Source: Microbacterium sp. H83 (GTDB lineage: Bacteria > Actinomycetota > Actinomycetes > Actinomycetales > Microbacteriaceae). Taken from it: DNA of 64,000 nt. How positions within the stretch are numbered: position 1 is the first letter of the stretch; each line of letters begins with the position of its first letter. Location of the stretch: contig NZ_LWCU01000005.1 of NCBI RefSeq assembly GCF_001650405.1, positions 29,463 to 93,462 of the forward strand, written 5' to 3'. Shown here in pieces: positions 60,836-64,000 of this stretch. The notes under the pieces are model-generated. The model saw only the letters and a program-made list of their open reading frames with translations, did no database searches and was not told the DNA's origin. A program made the translations under genes and the position numbers.

Positions 60836-60982
60836 TCAGCCGAGCAGCAGCGTGATGACGGTCGCGCCGCCGCCACCGAGGATCAGCGCGACGATCACCG
60901 TCCAGGCGACGATGCGGAGGCGCCGATTGCGCTTCTCGCCGAGGTCGCCGTAGTCGTCGTCGGGCCGGCTCAGTTCGCTCAT
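60836..60982 (-). CDS. Small membrane protein, 48 residues
   Basis: This short gene codes an acidic/basic N-terminus (MSELSRPDDDYGDLGEKRN, then RRLR) and a single C-terminal helix VAWTVIVALILGGGGATVITLLL. That layout is a tail-anchored or N-in membrane peptide. Codon use is like its neighbours. It lies 34 bases after the purL stop in the same direction and GAGG precedes the ATG, so it is probably transcribed with purL. Function is unknown. Confidence 0.75.
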   Translation of the reverse strand: MSELSRPDDDYGDLGEKRNRRLRIVAWTVIVALILGGGGATVITLLLG

Positions 60983-61016
60983 CGCTCTCGCCTCGCTTCG
61001 CTCGATCGGCGACCGG

Positions 61017-63347
61017 TCAGGCCACCGGCTCCGCGACGGTCGGGCCGAAGGCGGCGGGAAGGGTTGCCTGCGAGCGCTCGCGGATCTCGTCGATCGAGAC
61101 CGTGAAGACGTCCTGCACCTCGAGGGTCGCGCCCTGCGAATCGGTCACGCCGATGCGGGCGACGGGGTAGTTCCGTCCCTCGCAGAGTCCGCGGAACTTG
61201 ACGTCGTCCTCGCGGGGCACGGTGACGATGACGCGACCGGTCGACTCGGAGAACAGGGCGGATGCGGCATCCACGCCGTCGCGCTCGATGATCTCGTTCA
61301 GCCATACGCGCGCGCCGACGCCGAAGCGCGAGACGCCCTCGGCCAGGGCCTGCGCGAGGCCGCCCTCCGACACATCGTGCGCCGACGAGATCAGCCACTC
61401 GTCACGGGCCGCCGCCAGCAGACCCGCGAGGCGCTTCTCGCCGGCAAGGTCGACCTTCGGCGGCAGTCCGCCGAGGTGCTGGTGCACGGTCTCGGCCCAC
61501 GCGGAGCCGGAGAGCTCGGTCGAGGTCGTGCCGAGCAGGTAGATGTTCTGACCCTCGTCCTGCCACCCCGAGGGGATGCGCCGCGAGACGTCGTCGATGA
61601 TGCCGAGCACGCCGACGAGCGGGGTCGGGTGGATCGGCACGTCGCCGGTCTGGTTGTAGAACGAGACGTTGCCGCCGGTGACCGGGGTGCCGAGCTCGTA
61701 GCATCCGTCCGCGAGGCCGTCGACGGTCTGCCCGAACTGCCACATGACCTCGGGGTTCTCGGGGGAGCCGAAGTTCAGGCAGTCGGTGATCGCGGTGGGC
61801 ACGGCGCCGGTGACGGCGACGTTGCGGTACGCCTCGGCAAGGGCCAGCTGCGCGCCCGCGTACGGGTCGAGCTGGCAGTAGCGGCCGTTGGCGTCGGTCG
61901 AGATCGCGAACCCGAGGCCCGACTCCTCGTCGACGCGGATCATGCCGGCGTCGTCGGGGAAGGCGAGGGCGGTGTTGCCGAGCACGTAGTAGTCGTACTG
62001 GTTGGTGATCCAGCGGGTGTCGGCGAGGTTCGGGCTCGCGACGAGGTTCAGGAACTGCTCGCGCAGCACCTCGGGGTCGTTCGAGCGCGGCAGGTTCTCC
62101 GCGGCATCCGCCTGGAGTGCGTCGATCCACGTCGGGTACGCGACCGGGCGGTCGTAGACCGGGCCGTCGACGGCGACGGTCGAGGGGTCGACGTCGACGA
62201 TGCGCTCGCCCTGCCAGTCGATGATGAGGCGTCCGTCGCCCGTGACCTCGCCGAGCACGGAGGTCTCGACGTCCCACTTCTCGACGACCGCAAGGAAGGC
62301 GTCGAGCTTCTCGGGGGCGACGATCGCCATCATGCGCTCCTGCGACTCCGACATGAGGATCTCCTCGGCCGTGAGCGACGGGTCGCGCAGCAGCACGTTG
62401 TCGAGCGAGACCTTCATGCCGCTGTTGCCGTTGGCCGCGAGCTCGGAGGTGGCGCAGGAGATGCCGGCGGCGCCGAGGTCCTGGATGGCCTCGACGAGCT
62501 CGTCGCGGTACAGCTCGAGACAGCACTCGATGAGCACCTTCTCGGCGAACGGGTCACCGACCTGGACGGCGGGGCGCTTCGTGGGTCCGCCGTCGGCGAA
62601 GGTATCGGATGCCAGGATGCTGGCGCCGCCGATGCCGTCGCCGCCGGTGCGGGCGCCGAACAGCACGACCTTGTTGCCGACGCCCGTGGCGTTGGCGAGC
62701 TTGAGGTCCTCGTGACGGAGCACGCCGACCGCGAGCGCGTTGACGAGCGGGTTGGCCTGGTAGACGGAGTCGAAGACCGTCTCGCCGCCGATGTTCGGCA
62801 GGCCGAGGCAATTGCCGTAGAAGCTGATGCCGCTGGTCACGCCGTGCACGACGCGGGCGGTGTCGGGGTGGTCGATCGCGCCGAAGCGCAGCGCGTCCAT
62901 GACCGCGACCGGGCGGGCGCCCATCGAGATGATGTCGCGGACGATGCCGCCGACACCGGTGGCCGCGCCCTGGAACGGCTCGATGAACGACGGGTGGTTG
63001 TGCGACTCGGCCTTGAAGGTGACGGCCCAGCCCTCGCCGACGTCGATGACGCCCGCGTTCTGGCCCATGCCGACCATGAGGCGTTCCTTCATCTCGTCGG
63101 AGACCTTCTGGCCGAAGCGGCGCAGGTAGTTCTTCGACGACTTGTACGAGCAGTGCTCCGACCACATGACCGAGTACATGGCCAGCTCGCCGGAGGTGGG
63201 GCGACGGCCCAGGATCTCCTTGATGCGGGCGTACTCGTCGTCCTTGAGGCCCAGCGCCGCGTAGGGCTGCTCCTTCTCCGGAGTCGCGATCGCGTTCTCG
63301 ACGGAGTCGGGGACGTGCTTGTGGGCAGGTGCAGGGGCGGTGGTCAC
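61017..63347 (-). CDS. purL: Phosphoribosylformylglycinamidine synthase subunit PurL
   Basis: PurL makes FGAM from FGAR, ATP and ammonia in purine synthesis, with PurQ and PurS partners encoded elsewhere. The 776-residue product has the length of the small-type PurL. It shows [48 protein letters not shown] and the second half with [17 protein letters not shown] glycine loop and [17 protein letters not shown] 63347 is favoured by AGGAG five bases upstream; GTG 63353 is in frame. purQ is not adjacent upstream. The first helical stretch aligns with [20 protein letters not shown]. Confidence 0.98.
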   Translation of the reverse strand: MTTAPAPAHKHVPDSVENAIATPEKEQPYAALGLKDDEYARIKEILGRRPTSGELAMYSVMWSEHCSYKSSKNYLRRFGQKVSDEMKERLMVGMGQNAGVIDVGEGWAVTFKAESHNHPSFIEPFQGAATGVGGIVRDIISMGARPVAVMDALRFGAIDHPDTARVVHGVTSGISFYGNCLGLPNIGGETVFDSVYQANPLVNALAVGVLRHEDLKLANATGVGNKVVLFGARTGGDGIGGASILASDTFADGGPTKRPAVQVGDPFAEKVLIECCLELYRDELVEAIQDLGAAGISCATSELAANGNSGMKVSLDNVLLRDPSLTAEEILMSESQERMMAIVAPEKLDAFLAVVEKWDVETSVLGEVTGDGRLIIDWQGERIVDVDPSTVAVDGPVYDRPVAYPTWIDALQADAAENLPRSNDPEVLREQFLNLVASPNLADTRWITNQYDYYVLGNTALAFPDDAGMIRVDEESGLGFAISTDANGRYCQLDPYAGAQLALAEAYRNVAVTGAVPTAITDCLNFGSPENPEVMWQFGQTVDGLADGCYELGTPVTGGNVSFYNQTGDVPIHPTPLVGVLGIIDDVSRRIPSGWQDEGQNIYLLGTTSTELSGSAWAETVHQHLGGLPPKVDLAGEKRLAGLLAAARDEWLISSAHDVSEGGLAQALAEGVSRFGVGARVWLNEIIERDGVDAASALFSESTGRVIVTVPREDDVKFRGLCEGRNYPVARIGVTDSQGATLEVQDVFTVSIDEIRERSQATLPAAFGPTVAEPVA

Positions 63348-63422
63348 GCGCACTCCTAGGGAAGGGGCCGGCGGGGCGTCGTCCAGTCTACCGGGGGATG
63401 CCGGGGCCTCCGGCCGGGCGGC

Positions 63423-64000
63423 TCAGCCCTTGTCGCCCTTGCCGGAGTTGCCCGAGTTGCCCGAGTTCTCGGAGTTCCCTGAGATTCCGGAGTTGCCCGA
63501 GTTGCCCGAGTTCCCCGGGCTCTCGGCCTTGTCCGGCTTCCCGGAGTTCCCGGAGTTTCGGGAGTTCCCGGAGTTCCCGGAGTTCGCGGGATCCCCCGTG
63601 TCGTTCGGCTGCTGGTCGACCGCCGGTTCGAGCACGGGCTCGACGGGAGCGACCGGATCGGTGCCGGCCACATCGGTCACGACGCCGTCGGTGTCCGTCG
63701 GAGCGACGACCGTGCTGCGTGCCACCACGGAGGACGCCGCCTTCGTCGCCTCGACGCCCGAGCCGCCGGCGAAAGCCATTCCGGTCGCCGCGACACCGAC
63801 GGCGGTCACGCCGACGAGGGCCGCCACCGTGGCGGCGAGTCGTCCCCGGCGCCCTCGGTGCGGCGCTGTCGTGGACGCGAGGACCGCGGTCGCGTCCGTG
63901 CGAGCGGATGCCGCCATTGCGGGGAAGGGCTGCGCCGGAACGGCCGCAGCGGCACCGGCGCCGGAGCGCGCCGGTGCGGCGGGGGTGGGAACCGCGGGGA
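63423..64000 (-). CDS. Single-pass membrane protein with Gly-Asn-Ser repeat tail (5' end cut by window)
   Basis: The frame is open from its stop at 63423 to the right edge, so the real start is probably outside the window. The visible 192 residues are an Ala/Pro-rich cytoplasmic part (VPAQPFPAMAASARTDATAV), a basic HRGRRGR stop-transfer-like patch, one helix (LAATVAALVGVTAVGVAATG), then an extracytoplasmic region and a tail of about 50 residues made of NSG/GNSG units read from 9-bp DNA repeats. Low-complexity ends of this sort occur in wall-linked actinobacterial proteins. No domain is recognisable here. Confidence 0.7.
   Translation of the reverse strand, partial: PAVPTPAAPARSGAGAAAAVPAQPFPAMAASARTDATAVLASTTAPHRGRRGRLAATVAALVGVTAVGVAATGMAFAGGSGVEATKAASSVVARSTVVAPTDTDGVVTDVAGTDPVAPVEPVLEPAVDQQPNDTGDPANSGNSGNSRNSGNSGKPDKAESPGNSGNSGNSGISGNSENSGNSGNSGKGDKG

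Noticed and set aside
61377..63359. 660-residue plus-strand frame opposite purL
   Set aside because: Antisense to a highly conserved enzyme; composition is that of a frame shadow.

Overview
The window is high-GC chromosomal DNA of an actinobacterium. Dense genes, GTG starts, lipobox substrate-binding proteins, leaderless -10 boxes of the TAGNNT kind and a very frequent GGATGC/GCATCC word point to Microbacteriaceae, most likely Microbacterium; this is inference from style, because no rRNA gene is present. No tRNA, rRNA, transposase, phage gene or CRISPR array was seen.

Layout. 1-5742: end of a DMT-family exporter, purA, a lactonase-like beta-propeller, a flavoprotein disulfide reductase and a DUF427 protein. 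5797-9108: OpuC-type osmoprotectant ABC transporter. 9233-12123: AI-2E-family permease, chorismate mutase and a ROK repressor with a palindromic operator. 12143-20988: a sugar regulon with a divergent ABC importer and a catabolic operon (SIS isomerase, ROK kinase, PfkB kinase, class II aldolase, DeoR repressor) resembling amino-sugar or tagatose-type pathways. 21225-26481: an operon of ECF-like sigma factor, small conserved protein, cytosolic subtilase and TPR-CHAT caspase-like protease. 26567-30830: small membrane protein, GyrI-like protein, FUSC protein, and a GntR(YtrA-type)-ABC operon. 31035-33942: a type VII-style polymorphic toxin operon (EspC-like partner, WXG/PD-(D/E)xK toxin, two nearly identical immunity candidates, a second WXG-like protein). 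34261-38012: TetR-ABC efflux operon and a RsmC/RlmG-like methyltransferase. 38390-41566: a second betaine transporter (ProV-CBS, ProW, ProX) behind a long leader. 41753-46285: lipase-maturation-factor-like membrane protein, a large hairpin repeat array, and a PadR-DUF1048-DrrAB-like operon. 46501-51638: SGNH hydrolase, CorA, SDR, SMP-30 protein, coiled-coil membrane protein, DksA-type zinc finger. 52004-56084: phosphonate/phosphite-type ABC transporter coupled to a tyrosine phosphatase and TetR regulator. 56400-59582: MMPL transporter and divergent TetR. 59622-64000: DUF2786 protein, VNTR, 48-residue membrane protein, purL, and an edge-truncated membrane protein with a Gly-Asn-Ser tail.

The two most unusual loci are the sigma/subtilase/CHAT operon, which has the parts of an intracellular two-protease cascade and carries four hairpin repeats phased at exactly 21 bp, and the toxin-immunity operon with a recent tandem duplication. 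Non-coding DNA is rich in dispersed palindromic elements, some repeated in arrays and one apparently present inside a coding gene.
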